Assembly (NCBI RefSeq): GCF_900142135.1
Contig: NZ_FQZU01000002.1
Coordinates: forward strand, 124,001 to 188,000
DNA length: 64,000 nt
Reading direction: 5' to 3'
DNA from: Desulfatibacillum alkenivorans DSM 16219
Lineage (GTDB): Bacteria > Desulfobacterota > Desulfobacteria > Desulfobacterales > Desulfatibacillaceae
This document shows, in pieces, positions 1 to 9,199 of the stretch. Each line of letters starts with the position of its first letter. The stretch's first letter is position 1. The translations under genes and the position numbers were made by a program. The notes under the pieces were generated by a model. The model saw nothing but the letters and a program-made list of their open reading frames with translations. It was not told the DNA's origin and searched no databases.

Positions 1-121
1 TTAATAGCTTGGTTTCTTATAGATGCTCTAGTTAAAAAACTATTACACGTTAATTCAGATTTGAACTAGAAAGTAACTAGTTCAACTTTCTGAATTTATT
101 GATTATTATGATCGTATAGCG

Positions 122-143
122 GGCCCTTGTCAAGGGCCTTTTT
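122..143 (+). terminator. Rho-independent terminator
   Basis: GGCCC at 122-126 pairs with GGGCC at 134-138 around a TTGTCAA loop whose ends can also pair. Five T residues follow immediately. The likely user is a gene that ends before the window starts. Confidence 0.7.
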
Positions 144-328
144 CGAGGCAGTCAAATTTTTTCAAAATGACATTATCGGAAGTAAAACCAGTCAAAAAAA
201 CGGCGTCTTTCGTAAAAAGACTCTTGGGGACGACTCGGAGGAGTAGTGAGTTTTTGGAGACATCCGTTACTTCAAAACTAACTCTCTGATTCCGGAAAAT
301 GTCCCGGAAAACCCTGGGTCCGTCCTCC

Positions 329-356
329 TTGACAAAAGCCCGCCGCCGCTTAGATT
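329..356 (+). promoter_or_regulatory. Putative sigma70-type promoter for plsY
   Basis: TTGACA at 329-334 is a perfect -35 box. TAGATT at 351-356, 16 bases on, is a fair -10 box. The implied leader to the plsY start is about 70 bases. This is a pattern match only. Confidence 0.4.
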
Positions 357-433
357 TTAGGGGTCAGGTTTAACAAATTACCCGTGCGCCCGATCAGGGC
401 CATTTTTTTCTGTCCCCTTACTTCAAGGTAACC

Positions 434-1033
434 ATGTATTTTCCCTTTTTTCTGGCATTGGCTTATGCGCTGGGCTCCGTGCCCTTTGGTGCGGTGCTTT
501 CCCGCTGGCGCGCCGGCATGGACATCACCAAGGCGGGAAGCGGCAACATCGGCGCCACCAATGTGCTGAGGCAGGCGGGGCCTGCTTTGGGCGTCGCCAC
601 TCTGGCCTGCGACATGGCCAAGGGCGCCTTGCCCGTATTGGGCGCGGTTCTGGTTTTGGGGACGGACGGCTTTTGGACCCAGACGGCCGTCGCCCTGACG
701 GCCCTGGCCGCTTTTCTGGGGCATTTGTTTCCCCTGTACTCCTTGTTCAAAAAGGGCGGTAAGGGCGTGGCCACTGCAGCGGGGTGCGTGCTTATATTGT
801 CGCCCGCCGCCCTGGTCTGCGCGCTTGCGGTCTTCGCCGCCGTGGTGGGGATTTTCAGGCGCGTTTCCCTGGGCTCCCTGATTTCCGCCGCCTCCCTGGC
901 GCCTTTGGTCTATTGGCAAACCCACTCCCTGCCCTACACCGGGGCGGCCCTGGCCGTCACGGTTCTGGTCTGGTTCAAGCACGAGGCTAACATCAAACGC
1001 CTGATCGCAGGCGAGGAGTCCGCCATTTTTTGA
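434..1033 (+). CDS. plsY: Glycerol-3-phosphate acyltransferase PlsY
   Basis: PlsY is an inner-membrane enzyme that moves an acyl group from acyl-phosphate to sn-glycerol-3-phosphate, making lysophosphatidate for phospholipid synthesis. The 199-residue length is typical. The three cytoplasmic-loop motifs of the family are visible: GSGNIGATNVLR (residues 35-46), KGGKGVATAAG (around 102-112) and a C-terminal FKHEANIKRL segment. Several hydrophobic spans separate them. The ATG follows an AAGG ribosome site. The gene stands alone ahead of rpsB, with its own likely promoter at 329-356. Confidence 0.95.
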   Translation: MYFPFFLALAYALGSVPFGAVLSRWRAGMDITKAGSGNIGATNVLRQAGPALGVATLACDMAKGALPVLGAVLVLGTDGFWTQTAVALTALAAFLGHLFPLYSLFKKGGKGVATAAGCVLILSPAALVCALAVFAAVVGIFRRVSLGSLISAASLAPLVYWQTHSLPYTGAALAVTVLVWFKHEANIKRLIAGEESAIF

Positions 1034-1351
1034 GGCTGCAAGGCCCGCGGTTGTGCGAAAGGGAGCCTTTTTGCACAATTATAGCCTTCCCGAAAAGGGG
1101 AAAAAAACCTTGCAGGCCCAGGCCTGGTGTGTTAAACAGTATCGCTTTTGGCGTTGGGGAGCGTTTCGCACAAAATTCCCTGCGCCGGAAGTCCGGCTTT
1201 AATAGCCTGTATTTGCGCGGAATATTTTTTTCGCGCACTTTTTATCAATTTATTTCGCACGTCTCCGGACTGGATTCTTGGTGCTGCGGGTGGGCCGCGG
1301 TGGGAATTCGGGACGATGGGGGCGAAGGAAAGACAACCAAAGGAGAACACT
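1034..1351. other. plsY-rpsB intergenic region and rpsB leader
   Basis: A hairpin with TTGTGC/GCACAA outer arms and AAAGG/CCTTT inner pairing lies at 1051-1078, 18 bases after plsY. It has no good T-tract, so termination is uncertain. Another small hairpin (GCGCG/CGCGC around a T-rich loop) is near 1217-1236. The last 150 bases probably form the rpsB leader; no ribosomal-protein operator could be identified. An AAGGAG ribosome site precedes rpsB at 1340-1345. Confidence 0.4.
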
Positions 1352-2236
1352 ATGGTAAAGATTTCGATGAAGGAACTCCTGGAAGCCGGAGTCCACTTTG
1401 GTCACCAGACCAAACGCTGGAACCCCAAGATGAAACCTTATATCTTCGGCGCCAGGAACGGCATCTACATTGTGGACCTGCAGAAGACCGTCCGCATGTT
1501 CCGCACCGCCTGCGAATTCGTGAGCGACGTGGTGGCCAACGGCGGCTCCGTGCTGTTCGTGGGCACCAAAAAGCAGGCTCGGGAATCCATCTACGAAGAA
1601 GCCAACCGCGCCGAGGCTTACTACGTTCACAATCGTTGGCTGGGCGGCATGCTCACCAACTTCCAGACCATCAAAAAAGGCATCGACAGGCTTAATTATC
1701 TGAACGAAATCAAGCTCAACGAGACCATCAACCTGTTCCCCAAAAAGGAACGTTTGAAGCTGGAAAAAGAGCGCATCAAGCTGGACGCCAACTTGGGCGG
1801 CATCCGCACCATGACTAAGCTGCCTAGCGTGATCTTCATCATCGACCCGAAAAACGAAGCCATCGCCGTGCGGGAAGCCAAAAGGCTGAACATCCCCATC
1901 GTGGCCGTAGTTGACACCAATTGCGACCCGGATGACATCGATTACGTCATCCCCGGCAATGACGACGCTATTCGGGCCATTCGCCTGATGACATCCCGGA
2001 TCGCCGAAGCTGTGATTCAGGGCAAGCAGGTCGCCGCCGAAAGGCGCGCCGCGGAGCAGGATAAGGCTGCTGACGACAAGGCCCAGGAACAGGCCGCCGC
2101 AGAAGCCGCCAAGTCTGAACCCGCCGCCCCCGCCCCTGCAGCGGAAGCCGCGGAAGAAGCTCCGGCCGAAGAAGGCCCCATTATTGAAGTAATCAAAAAA
2201 TCCGGCCCCGAAGAAGACGGCGAGGCCGCGAACTAG
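1352..2236 (+). CDS. rpsB: 30S ribosomal protein S2
   Basis: S2 is a structural protein of the small ribosomal subunit, binding at the head-body junction. The product (294 residues) opens with [19 protein letters not shown] and continues with the conserved [12 protein letters not shown] and [11 protein letters not shown] segments. I chose the ATG at 1352 because it follows AAGGAG and matches the universal S2 N-terminus. An in-frame ORF opens about 200 bases earlier but has no S2 homology. The C-terminus (from about residue 228) is a long Ala/Glu/Pro-rich acidic tail not found in E. coli S2 (241 residues). It lies 25 bases before tsf, the near-universal partner. Confidence 0.97.
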   Translation: MVKISMKELLEAGVHFGHQTKRWNPKMKPYIFGARNGIYIVDLQKTVRMFRTACEFVSDVVANGGSVLFVGTKKQARESIYEEANRAEAYYVHNRWLGGMLTNFQTIKKGIDRLNYLNEIKLNETINLFPKKERLKLEKERIKLDANLGGIRTMTKLPSVIFIIDPKNEAIAVREAKRLNIPIVAVVDTNCDPDDIDYVIPGNDDAIRAIRLMTSRIAEAVIQGKQVAAERRAAEQDKAADDKAQEQAAAEAAKSEPAAPAPAAEAAEEAPAEEGPIIEVIKKSGPEEDGEAAN

Positions 2237-2261
2237 ATAGCGTTTTATAGAGGAGAGTATC

Positions 2262-2858
2262 ATGGCAACCATTACAGCAGAAATGGTAAAAAACCTGCGC
2301 GCTGCTACAGGAGCGGGCATGATGGACTGCAAAAAGGCCTTGGCCGAGTCTGACGGCGACATGGACAAGGCCCTGGACTATCTGCGTAAAAAGGGCATTG
2401 CAACCGCTCAGAAGCGCGCCGGCCGCGAGACCAAAAACGGCGTGGTCATGTCCTACATCCATATGGACAAAATCGGGGTGCTCCTGGAAGTGAACTGCGA
2501 AACCGATTTTGTGGCCAAGAACGATGACTTTGTGGAATTCGCCAGGAACGTGGCCATGCACATCTGCGCCACCAACCCCCTGGCCGTGACCGAAGAAGAC
2601 GTTCCGGCCGAGATCGTGGAAAAAGAGCGCGAAATCTACATGGGCCAGGTTCTGGAAATGGGCAAGCCCGAAAACATCGCCGGCAAGATCGTGGACGGCA
2701 AAATCGCCAAGTTTCTCAAGGACAATTGCCTGGTCAATCAGCCTTTCGTGAAGAATCCCGACATCACCATAGGCGATCTTCTGACCGAAACCATCGGCAA
2801 GACCGGTGAAAACATCTCCATCCGCCGCTTCTCCCGCTTTGTGCTGGGCGAAGAATAA
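2262..2858 (+). CDS. tsf: Translation elongation factor Ts (short form)
   Basis: EF-Ts exchanges GDP for GTP on EF-Tu. The 198-residue protein shows the N-terminal UBA-like helix region (TAEMVKNLRAATGAGMMDCK) with the EF-Tu-contacting TDFVAKND motif near residues 80-87. At about 200 residues it is the short, Thermus-like form that lacks the second core subdomain of the 283-residue E. coli protein. GAGGAGAG upstream of the ATG is a strong ribosome site. A strong hairpin follows and separates tsf from pyrH. Confidence 0.97.
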   Translation: MATITAEMVKNLRAATGAGMMDCKKALAESDGDMDKALDYLRKKGIATAQKRAGRETKNGVVMSYIHMDKIGVLLEVNCETDFVAKNDDFVEFARNVAMHICATNPLAVTEEDVPAEIVEKEREIYMGQVLEMGKPENIAGKIVDGKIAKFLKDNCLVNQPFVKNPDITIGDLLTETIGKTGENISIRRFSRFVLGEE

Positions 2859-2922
2859 AACCGGCGCCTGAGAGCCAAGACCGGGCCCGGCGGCCAGCCG
2901 TTCGGGCCTGTTCGATCATATA

Positions 2923-2955
2923 GCCTTCCCGCACAATGTGCGGGAAGGCCTTTAT
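2923..2955 (+). terminator. Terminator between tsf and pyrH
   Basis: A perfect 12-bp stem (GCCTTCCCGCAC at 2923-2934, GTGCGGGAAGGC at 2938-2949) closes on a 3-base loop and is followed by CTTTATT. It should end or attenuate rpsB-tsf transcripts, so pyrH and later genes may be partly uncoupled from the ribosomal genes. Confidence 0.75.
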
Positions 2956-3003
2956 TCGCACGCTGCGCCTGATACGGCGTACAAACAAACCCCGGAAAAT
3001 CAT

Positions 3004-3720
3004 ATGCCAACTGCAAAATTCAAAAGGGTTATGGTCAAACTCTCGGGCGAAGCCCTCATGGGGGATCAGGAATTTGGGATTTCCCCGGAAGTCATCGGTT
3101 ACGTAGCCGCGGAAATTCGCTCCATTTTTGACCTTGGCGTCGAGGTGGCGTTGGTCATTGGCGGCGGAAACATCTTCCGGGGCATCAAGGGCAGCAGTTA
3201 CGGCATGGACCGCACCTCCGCGGACCATATGGGCATGTTGGCCACCGTCATCAACAGCATCGCCTTGTGCGACGCTTTGGAAAAGCAGGGCATGCCCACG
3301 CGGGTCCAAAGCGCCATCGCCATGCACGAAATCGCCGAGCCCTATATCCTGCGCAGAGCCTTGCGGCACCTGGAAAAGAAACGAGTCGTCATTTTCGCCG
3401 CAGGCACAGGCAACCCTTATTTTACCACCGATACGGCCGCCGTCTTGCGCGCCCAGGAAATTCACGCGGAAATTTTGTTCAAGGCCACCAAGGTGAACTG
3501 CCTTTTTGACAAGGACCCCGAGTGCAACTCCGACGCCCAGCCCATTACCGCCATTACGCACAAGCAGGTCCTGGAAAGGGAGCTGCGGGCCATGGACACC
3601 ACCGCCACCTCCCTGGCTATGGACAACAAACTGCCCATCGGCATCATCAATATGCTGACCCCTGGCAATATCTGCAAAGCGGTTTGCGGCGAAACCATCG
3701 GTACATACATAGGAGACTGA
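3004..3720 (+). CDS. pyrH: Uridylate kinase (UMP kinase)
   Basis: PyrH phosphorylates UMP to UDP, the entry to all pyrimidine nucleotides including the UDP used in peptidoglycan precursors. The 238-residue protein has the bacterial UMP-kinase amino-acid-kinase fold: KLSGEALMG near the N-terminus, GGGNIFRG in the nucleotide loop, and [12 protein letters not shown] further on. The ATG at 3004 gives the normal length; an earlier in-frame ATG at 2938 lies within the terminator hairpin and is unlikely. The gene ends 3 bases before frr, the classic pyrH-frr pair. Confidence 0.96.
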   Translation: MPTAKFKRVMVKLSGEALMGDQEFGISPEVIGYVAAEIRSIFDLGVEVALVIGGGNIFRGIKGSSYGMDRTSADHMGMLATVINSIALCDALEKQGMPTRVQSAIAMHEIAEPYILRRALRHLEKKRVVIFAAGTGNPYFTTDTAAVLRAQEIHAEILFKATKVNCLFDKDPECNSDAQPITAITHKQVLERELRAMDTTATSLAMDNKLPIGIINMLTPGNICKAVCGETIGTYIGD

Positions 3721-3723
3721 CAA

Positions 3724-4281
3724 ATGCTTGAACTGGTCTATGAAGAAGCTCGTGAAAAAATGGATAAGGCCATTGCAGCTCTGGAAAAAGGGTTGCTGCG
3801 CGTGCGCACAGGCCGGGCATCCCTGTCAATGCTCGACGGGGTTAAACTGGACTATTACGGGACTCCCACCCCGATCAACCAGGCGGCCACCGTGGCTATC
3901 CCGGAAAGCAGGCTGATCACCATCCAGCCTTGGGACGCTTCCGTCATCAAAGAGATCGAAAAAGCCATTTTAAAGTCCGACCTGGGCCTCAACCCGTCCA
4001 ACGACGGCAAGATCATCCGCATCGCCATTCCGCCCCTGACGGAAGACAGGCGCAAGGAAATGGTCAAGCTGGTCAACAAGATGGCGGAAGAAGGCAAGAT
4101 TTCCGTGCGCAACGCCCGGAGAGACGCCAACGAAACCATCAAGTCCATGAAAAAGGACGGCGACATTGCAGAAGACCTGGCTTTTAAAGGCCAGGAAGAA
4201 GTCCAGAAGATCACCGACGACTTCGTCAAAAAGGTGGACGACATCTGCGCCAAAAAGGAAAAGGAAATCCTTGAGTTCTAA
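3724..4281 (+). CDS. frr: Ribosome recycling factor
   Basis: RRF, with EF-G, splits post-termination ribosomes. The 185-residue protein has the standard length and the family hallmarks: KALxxL-like first helix, [12 protein letters not shown] near residues 30-41, the hinge-domain [14 protein letters not shown] segment, and the charged coiled-coil C-terminus. The start is 3 bases after pyrH. The 3' end overlaps the preferred uppS start by 11 bases, so the two are probably translationally coupled. Confidence 0.97.
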   Translation: MLELVYEEAREKMDKAIAALEKGLLRVRTGRASLSMLDGVKLDYYGTPTPINQAATVAIPESRLITIQPWDASVIKEIEKAILKSDLGLNPSNDGKIIRIAIPPLTEDRRKEMVKLVNKMAEEGKISVRNARRDANETIKSMKKDGDIAEDLAFKGQEEVQKITDDFVKKVDDICAKKEKEILEF

Positions 4282-5029
4282 AGTGGAAAATTCGGATTCG
4301 CCGCTTCCCGACTTTGAGCGTCTTCCCCGTCATGTGGCCATTATCATGGACGGCAACGGGCGGTGGGCCAAAAAAAAGCTGATGAATCGCGTAAAGGGCC
4401 ATGAGCAAGGGGCCGAAACCGTCCGCATGGTGGTGCGCACCACCCGCGAGCTGGGCGTCCCCTTCCTGACCCTGTATGCTTTTTCCACGGAAAACTGGCA
4501 GCGGCCCAAGGCCGAAGTCATGGCCCTCATGACCCTTTTGAAGCGCTTTCTGGTCAACGAAAAAAAAGAAATGCTGGAAAACGACATTCGCCTGAATGTC
4601 ATCGGCCAGACCGAACGGCTTCCCGACGACGTCAAGGCCGCCATGAACCACACCATGGAGGCCACGGCCCAGGGCCGGAAAATGACCCTGACCCTGGCCT
4701 TGTCCTACGGCGGCCGCGAGGAATTGGTCAGGGCCTTCCGGAAAATGGCCCACAGAGTTGCGGACCACACCCTGGATCCGGAACTGATCGACGAATCCGT
4801 GATCAGCCAGCACCTGTACACCGCAACCATGCCCGACCCGGACCTCATGATTCGCACCTCGGGGGAAGTGCGCATCAGCAATTTCCTATTATGGCAGCTT
4901 GCTTACGCTGAAATGGCTTTCACACCCAAACTGTGGCCGGATTTTTCAAAAGAGGATTATATCCAGATTCTCAAGGATTTTGGAGACAGGGAAAGGCGAT
5001 TCGGCAAGACCGGGGACCAACTGGAATAA
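4271..5029 (+). CDS. uppS: Undecaprenyl diphosphate synthase
   Basis: UppS condenses isopentenyl diphosphate onto farnesyl diphosphate to give C55-PP, the lipid carrier for peptidoglycan and O-antigen. The 252-residue cis-prenyltransferase shows [14 protein letters not shown] near residues 19-32 with the catalytic Asp, FSTENWQRP, and the C-terminal [15 protein letters not shown] motif. The start is uncertain: TTG at 4271 has a good AAGGAAA site; GTG at 4283 is also in frame. Both give a normal product. The gene overlaps frr and is followed by cdsA. Confidence 0.95.
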   Translation: MSSKVENSDSPLPDFERLPRHVAIIMDGNGRWAKKKLMNRVKGHEQGAETVRMVVRTTRELGVPFLTLYAFSTENWQRPKAEVMALMTLLKRFLVNEKKEMLENDIRLNVIGQTERLPDDVKAAMNHTMEATAQGRKMTLTLALSYGGREELVRAFRKMAHRVADHTLDPELIDESVISQHLYTATMPDPDLMIRTSGEVRISNFLLWQLAYAEMAFTPKLWPDFSKEDYIQILKDFGDRERRFGKTGDQLE

Positions 5030-5060
5030 CCCGGCGAATCAAAAGAACGGATTTTATACC

Positions 5061-5873
5061 ATGGCATACTCTTCCCACGCCAAACGCTGGATGACGGTTG
5101 CAGTAATCGTCCCGATCCTGGTTGCATTTTTCTTAATGGCCCCTGCGTGGGCCTTTGCCATTTTCGGCGCCTTTATCAGCGCTTTCGCCCTGTACGAGTA
5201 TTTCAAGAATTTCTGCAAAACCAATGCGCCCATGGACCTGGGCTATTGTTTCGCCGTAATCGGGTCCAGCCTCATATTCTGGGCTGCGGCTATCGGCTCC
5301 TTCAAGCTCCTGTTTCTGGTTATGTGGCTCATGTTCTTCGTCTACGCCAGCCGGGCTATGATCCGTTTTAACCAGGGCAAGGCGGGATACGACCTTCTTG
5401 CCAAAGAAGCCTTGTCCATCCTGTATATTCCCTGCCTCCTGTCCTCCGTGGTCCTGGCCCGTTGCAGCGAGCAAGGCGTGACCTGGCTTTTCTTCATCCT
5501 GTTTCTTGCTTTCATATCCGACACCGGGGCCTACTACGCAGGCAAAACCTTCGGAAAGCACAAGCTCATCCCCAATCTGAGCCCCAACAAAACCGTCGAA
5601 GGCTCCATCGGCAGCATTTTCGCCGACCTCATCGTGGTATCGGTTTTCAAGCTGACCCTGCTTCCAACCATCCCCTGGCTGGTGGTTCCGGTCCTGGCCG
5701 CTTCCGCCGCCATCGCCACCCAACTGGGCGATCTCTTCGAGTCCATGCTCAAACGCTCCCTTGACGTAAAGGATTCCGGGACTATATTTCCTGGACATGG
5801 GGGGATGCTTGACCGGATCGACGGCCTCTTGTTTACGGGACCGGTAGTCTATCTTTTTTTGGTTACTTTTTGA
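5061..5873 (+). CDS. cdsA: Phosphatidate cytidylyltransferase (CDP-diglyceride synthase)
   Basis: CdsA makes CDP-diacylglycerol from CTP and phosphatidate in the inner membrane, the branch point of phospholipid synthesis. The 270-residue protein has about seven to eight hydrophobic helices. It ends with the family signature, here LFESMLKRSLDVKDSG followed by FPGHGGMLDRIDGL. The ATG at 5061 was chosen over an earlier in-frame ATG inside uppS because it directly precedes the first hydrophobic helix. It sits between uppS and dxr in an order common in Proteobacteria. Confidence 0.95.
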   Translation: MAYSSHAKRWMTVAVIVPILVAFFLMAPAWAFAIFGAFISAFALYEYFKNFCKTNAPMDLGYCFAVIGSSLIFWAAAIGSFKLLFLVMWLMFFVYASRAMIRFNQGKAGYDLLAKEALSILYIPCLLSSVVLARCSEQGVTWLFFILFLAFISDTGAYYAGKTFGKHKLIPNLSPNKTVEGSIGSIFADLIVVSVFKLTLLPTIPWLVVPVLAASAAIATQLGDLFESMLKRSLDVKDSGTIFPGHGGMLDRIDGLLFTGPVVYLFLVTF

Positions 5874-5881
5874 GGATCCCA

Positions 5882-7066
5882 TTGTCCTTATCAGATAAAA
5901 TTCGCGTAAAGAACCTGACCATCCTGGGCTCGACCGGCTCCATCGGAAAAAGCACTCTGGGCGTGGTTCGCAAGTTTCCCGACCAATTTAAAATCCGCGC
6001 CCTGGCCGCCCATACCAGCATCGACGCCCTGGCCAAACAGGTTGTGGAGTTTCTGCCTGAACTGGTTGTGGTCCGGGATAAAGATCTGGCCGGCAAGCTG
6101 AAAACCGCCTTGCAAGGCGCGACCACTCCCCATCCTTACATCATGTATGGAGACGAAGGGTACCAAAAGGCCGCAACCCTGGATTCGGTGGATATGGTCG
6201 TCTCCTCCATGGTGGGCGCAGCCGGGCTTTTGCCCACGTTGGCCGCCATCCGAGCCAGGAAGCAAGTGGCCCTGGCCAACAAGGAAACCCTGGTCATGGC
6301 CGGCGCTTTGGTCATGCGGGAAGCCAGGGAAAACGGCGTGAAGCTCATGCCCATAGACTCCGAGCACAGCGCCATATTCCAGTGCCTGCAAGGCAACGAC
6401 CGTAAGGATCTGGATAAAATTCTTCTGACGGCCTCAGGCGGCCCTTTTCGCACGGTTTCCCGGGAGAAATTCGAAAGTCTCGCCCCGGAGGACGCCTTGT
6501 CCCATCCAACCTGGGACATGGGCGCAAAAATCACCATCGACTCGTCCACGCTCATGAACAAAGGCCTGGAAGTCATCGAGGCCAAATGGCTGTTTGACGT
6601 GCGCCAACAGGACATCCAGGTGGTGGTCCATCCCCAGAGCATTATCCACTCCATGGTGGCGTATAAAGATGGCTCAGTGATCGCCCAATTAGGTGTACCG
6701 GATATGGCCGGGGCCATAGCCTACGCCATGTCCTATCCGGACCGGCTTCCCTTGGGGCAGCCCATCCCGGATTTTTTCGCCTTAGGCTCCCTGGATTTTT
6801 TTGAGCCCGACCTGGAAAAATTTCCCTGCCTGGCCCTGGCTCAGCAGGCGTGCAGGGACGAACAAACCTATCCGGCGGTATTGAACGCCGCCAACGAAAT
6901 TGCGGTGCAGGCTTTTCTGGATCATCAAATCCGGTTTCCCCAAATCCCGCAATTGATCGAAAAATGCCTGAACGCCCACACCCCCAGCGCCCGGCCGGAT
7001 CTGGAGCAGATCCTGGAAGCCGACGCCTGGGCCAGGGATTATATGAAGCAGGCGGCGAGGTCTTAA
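5882..7066 (+). CDS. dxr: 1-deoxy-D-xylulose 5-phosphate reductoisomerase
   Basis: Dxr performs the committed NADPH-dependent step of the MEP isoprenoid pathway, feeding the UppS reaction. The 394-residue protein shows the dinucleotide-binding GSTGSIG, the NKETLVMAG segment, the metal/substrate-binding SEHSAIFQ, and DSSTLMNKGLEVIEA. The TTG at 5882 follows a GAGG site with 6-base spacing; a TTG at 5870 is the alternative. The gene starts within 10 bases of the cdsA stop, and rseP follows 3 bases after its own stop. Confidence 0.95.
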   Translation: MSLSDKIRVKNLTILGSTGSIGKSTLGVVRKFPDQFKIRALAAHTSIDALAKQVVEFLPELVVVRDKDLAGKLKTALQGATTPHPYIMYGDEGYQKAATLDSVDMVVSSMVGAAGLLPTLAAIRARKQVALANKETLVMAGALVMREARENGVKLMPIDSEHSAIFQCLQGNDRKDLDKILLTASGGPFRTVSREKFESLAPEDALSHPTWDMGAKITIDSSTLMNKGLEVIEAKWLFDVRQQDIQVVVHPQSIIHSMVAYKDGSVIAQLGVPDMAGAIAYAMSYPDRLPLGQPIPDFFALGSLDFFEPDLEKFPCLALAQQACRDEQTYPAVLNAANEIAVQAFLDHQIRFPQIPQLIEKCLNAHTPSARPDLEQILEADAWARDYMKQAARS

Positions 7067-7069
7067 AGT

Positions 7070-8149
7070 ATGTGGTATTACGCGACGGTAATTCCCCTGT
7101 TGGGGGCTTTGATCTTTTTTCACGAATTGGGCCATTTTCTGGCCGCAAGACTTCTGGGAGTCGGGGTGGAAACCTTTTCCCTGGGATTCGGCCCCCGGCT
7201 CTTCGGAAAAAAATCCGGCATGACCGACTACCGGGTGTCGGCCGTTCCCCTGGGCGGTTACGTCAAGATGGTGGGCGAAGATCCTGACTCCGACGAAGAG
7301 CCGGAAGACACCTCCATATCCTTTTCCCATAAGCCCGTGTGGAAACGCATCACCATTGTCGCGGCCGGCCCGGTCTTTAACTTTCTTCTGGCGGTTGTGA
7401 TTTTCTTTACTATCGGATTTTTCTCCGGCGTGGACCACAGCACCAACACTCTGGACAGGGTAATGGAAGACTCTCCGGCTGCGCAAGCCGGAATGCTTGA
7501 AGGGGACGAGGTTCTGTATGTCAATGGAACCGCCATCGAAAACTTCAGGCAGGTTTCCGCCGAGATCAACAAAAATCCCGGAGAACCTGTGGAGATAGTT
7601 GTGGGCAGGAACGGCGAGGAATTGGCGTTTACGGTTATCCCGAAGGAAACCGAAGGCAAAAACGCCTTTGGAGAGGATGTGAAGGCCTACAAGGTGGGCA
7701 TCTCCAACCGGGTGGACTTTGTCCCTTATGAGCCCGTCAACTCCGCCGTATATGCAGTGGAGCAAACCTGGTTTTTTGTTAAATTCACTTTTCAGGCTTT
7801 GTTCAAGTTTGTGGATAGAAGCATTCCCCTGGACAACCTGGGCGGGGTCATTCTCATCACTCAGGTGAGCGGGGTCGCCGCCGAAGCGGGCCTGACTTCC
7901 TTTTTGTTCATCATGGCGCTCTTGTCCGTCAACCTGGGCATTATCAATCTGTTTCCCGTGCCCATCCTGGACGGCGGGCATATTTTGTTTTTCGCCATTG
8001 AGGGGATCATGCGCAAGCCCCTGAGCCTGCGCGTGCGCGAGGTCGCCATGCAGGTGGGCCTGGCCGCCCTGATTTTTTTGATGATTATGGTGTTCTATTT
8101 CGACATCGCCCGCACCGTGGCCGGCAAAGCTCCGGGGGTGACAGGCTAA
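7070..8149 (+). CDS. rseP: Site-2 protease RseP (RIP metalloprotease)
   Basis: RseP is an intramembrane zinc metalloprotease. In other Proteobacteria it cleaves the anti-sigma factor of the envelope stress sigma factor and leftover signal peptides. The 359-residue protein has the HELGH zinc motif near residue 19, one PDZ domain (roughly 115-200), and the third-ligand motif PVPILDGGH near residue 300, between membrane helices. E. coli RseP has two PDZ domains and 450 residues; one PDZ is usual outside gammaproteobacteria. No anti-sigma gene is adjacent. Confidence 0.94.
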   Translation: MWYYATVIPLLGALIFFHELGHFLAARLLGVGVETFSLGFGPRLFGKKSGMTDYRVSAVPLGGYVKMVGEDPDSDEEPEDTSISFSHKPVWKRITIVAAGPVFNFLLAVVIFFTIGFFSGVDHSTNTLDRVMEDSPAAQAGMLEGDEVLYVNGTAIENFRQVSAEINKNPGEPVEIVVGRNGEELAFTVIPKETEGKNAFGEDVKAYKVGISNRVDFVPYEPVNSAVYAVEQTWFFVKFTFQALFKFVDRSIPLDNLGGVILITQVSGVAAEAGLTSFLFIMALLSVNLGIINLFPVPILDGGHILFFAIEGIMRKPLSLRVREVAMQVGLAALIFLMIMVFYFDIARTVAGKAPGVTG

Positions 8150-8253
8150 TAATTCAACTTTCGGGATTGAAAATAATGCTTTGAAATCAAGGGGGTGTGT
8201 CTTGGGCTCTGGCCCGCGCATATGACGGAGCCCGAAATGCCTCGTCCCTTCCC

Positions 8254-8315
8254 CCGGCAAGGGCGAGCCGCTTTTCAGGATCGTCCGCAAGCCGGGACCC
8301 GGCGTCATTTTGTAT
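8254..8315 (-). repeat. Dispersed inverted-repeat element, copy 1
   Basis: On the minus strand this segment matches 59744-59806 with only about three or four differences. Both run from CAAAATGACG through GGGTCCCGGCTTGCGGACGA to CGCCCTTGCCGG. TCCCGGC and GCCGGG arms can pair. A shorter relative lies at 60102-60150. No coding capacity. Confidence 0.85.
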
Positions 8316-8392
8316 CTCCGGCGCGCCCCAACAAGCCATCTGCAACAAGGACCAAGGATGAGTTGAACTTGAAAAATCCTGCAAGGGAAGTG

Positions 8393-8427
8393 AAAAGGGG
8401 GCCTTTCACCTGAAAAGCCCCCTTTTT
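8393..8427 (-). terminator. Bidirectional terminator between rseP and sdhB
   Basis: AAAAGGGGGC (8393-8402) pairs with GCCCCCTTTT (8417-8426). Read on the minus strand it lies immediately after the sdhB stop and ends in TTTT. Read on the plus strand a T5 tract follows. It probably stops sdhCAB transcripts and any rseP read-through. Confidence 0.8.
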
Positions 8428-8434
8428 GAATGGC

Positions 8435-9199
8435 TTATTTGTAGCGGGAGCCCAGGGCGGCCTTTAAAAAGCCGCGGTTCATACGGGCGATGTTGGTGAT
8501 GTTGATTTCCTTGGGGCATTCGGCCTCGCACTCCCTTTCATTGGAGCAATTGCCGAATCCTTGCTCATCCATGCATCTGAGCATGGCGAGCACCCGTTTG
8601 TCCGCCTCCACCTTGCCCTGGGGAAGCAAAGCCAGATGGGAGATTTTGGCGGAAGTGAAGAGCATGGCCGAGGCATTGGGGCAGGACGCCACGCAGGCGC
8701 CGCAGCCGATGCATTGGGCTGCGTCCATGGCCAGTTCCGCGTCGTCGGCGGGCACGGGGATGTTGTTGGCGTCCGGCGCGGCGCCGGTGTTTACCGACAC
8801 ATATCCGCCGGCCGCGATGATTTTGTCAAAGGCGCTCCGGTCCACAACCAGGTCTTTGACCACCTTGAAAGCCATGGCGCGCCAGGGCTCGATCATGATG
8901 GTGTCGCCGTCGTTGAAATGGCGCATGTGGAGCTGGCACAGGGTGGTGCCTTTTTCCGGGCCGTGGGCGCGGCCGTTGACCATGGCGCCGCACATGCCGC
9001 AGATGCCTTCCCGGCAGTCGTGGTCGAAAGCAATGGGCTCCTGGCCCGAAAGAGTCAGGTCTTCGTTTACGATATCCAGCATTTCCAGGAAAGACATGTC
9101 CGTGGAAATCTGTTTGGCGGAATAGGTTTCCATGACGCCTTTGTTGTTGGGGCCCTTCTGGCGCCAAACCTTGAGTGTGAGATTGATTTTCTTGGTCAC
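8435..9199 (-). CDS. sdhB: Succinate dehydrogenase/fumarate reductase iron-sulfur subunit
   Basis: This subunit carries electrons between the flavoprotein and the membrane quinone site. The 254-residue protein shows all three cluster motifs: [10 protein letters not shown] for [2Fe-2S], [12 protein letters not shown] for [4Fe-4S], and a [12 protein letters not shown]-type C-terminal set for [3Fe-4S]. The GTG start overlaps the sdhA stop in a GTGA junction behind an AAGGAG site. The direction of catalysis (succinate oxidation or fumarate reduction) cannot be read from sequence. The strong hairpin after the stop ends the operon. Confidence 0.94.
   Translation of the reverse strand: MTKKINLTLKVWRQKGPNNKGVMETYSAKQISTDMSFLEMLDIVNEDLTLSGQEPIAFDHDCREGICGMCGAMVNGRAHGPEKGTTLCQLHMRHFNDGDTIMIEPWRAMAFKVVKDLVVDRSAFDKIIAAGGYVSVNTGAAPDANNIPVPADDAELAMDAAQCIGCGACVASCPNASAMLFTSAKISHLALLPQGKVEADKRVLAMLRCMDEQGFGNCSNERECEAECPKEINITNIARMNRGFLKAALGSRYK

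Larger units (their letters stand above)
1..433. other. Intergenic region upstream of plsY
   Basis: No credible coding region is seen here. The first 120 bases are AT-rich and hold an imperfect inverted repeat (arms 54-69 and 76-93, both ending in TTGAACTAG-type sequence). A terminator hairpin lies at 122-143 and a promoter-like pair at 329-356. The stretch probably holds the 3' end of a transcript from outside the window followed by the plsY promoter region. Confidence 0.5.
8150..8434. other. Convergent intergenic region between rseP and sdhB
   Basis: No gene is supported. The region holds a 62-base copy of a dispersed repeat (8254-8315) and a terminator hairpin (8393-8427) placed to serve both converging transcripts. 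Confidence 0.6.

Noticed and set aside
1051-1078. Terminator after plsY
   Set aside because: The hairpin is clear, but no T-tract follows it. It is left as an unassigned hairpin in the intergenic entry.
6782-8308. A 508-codon minus-strand frame over dxr and rseP
   Set aside because: Both plus-strand genes are intact. The product is low-complexity with no family resemblance.
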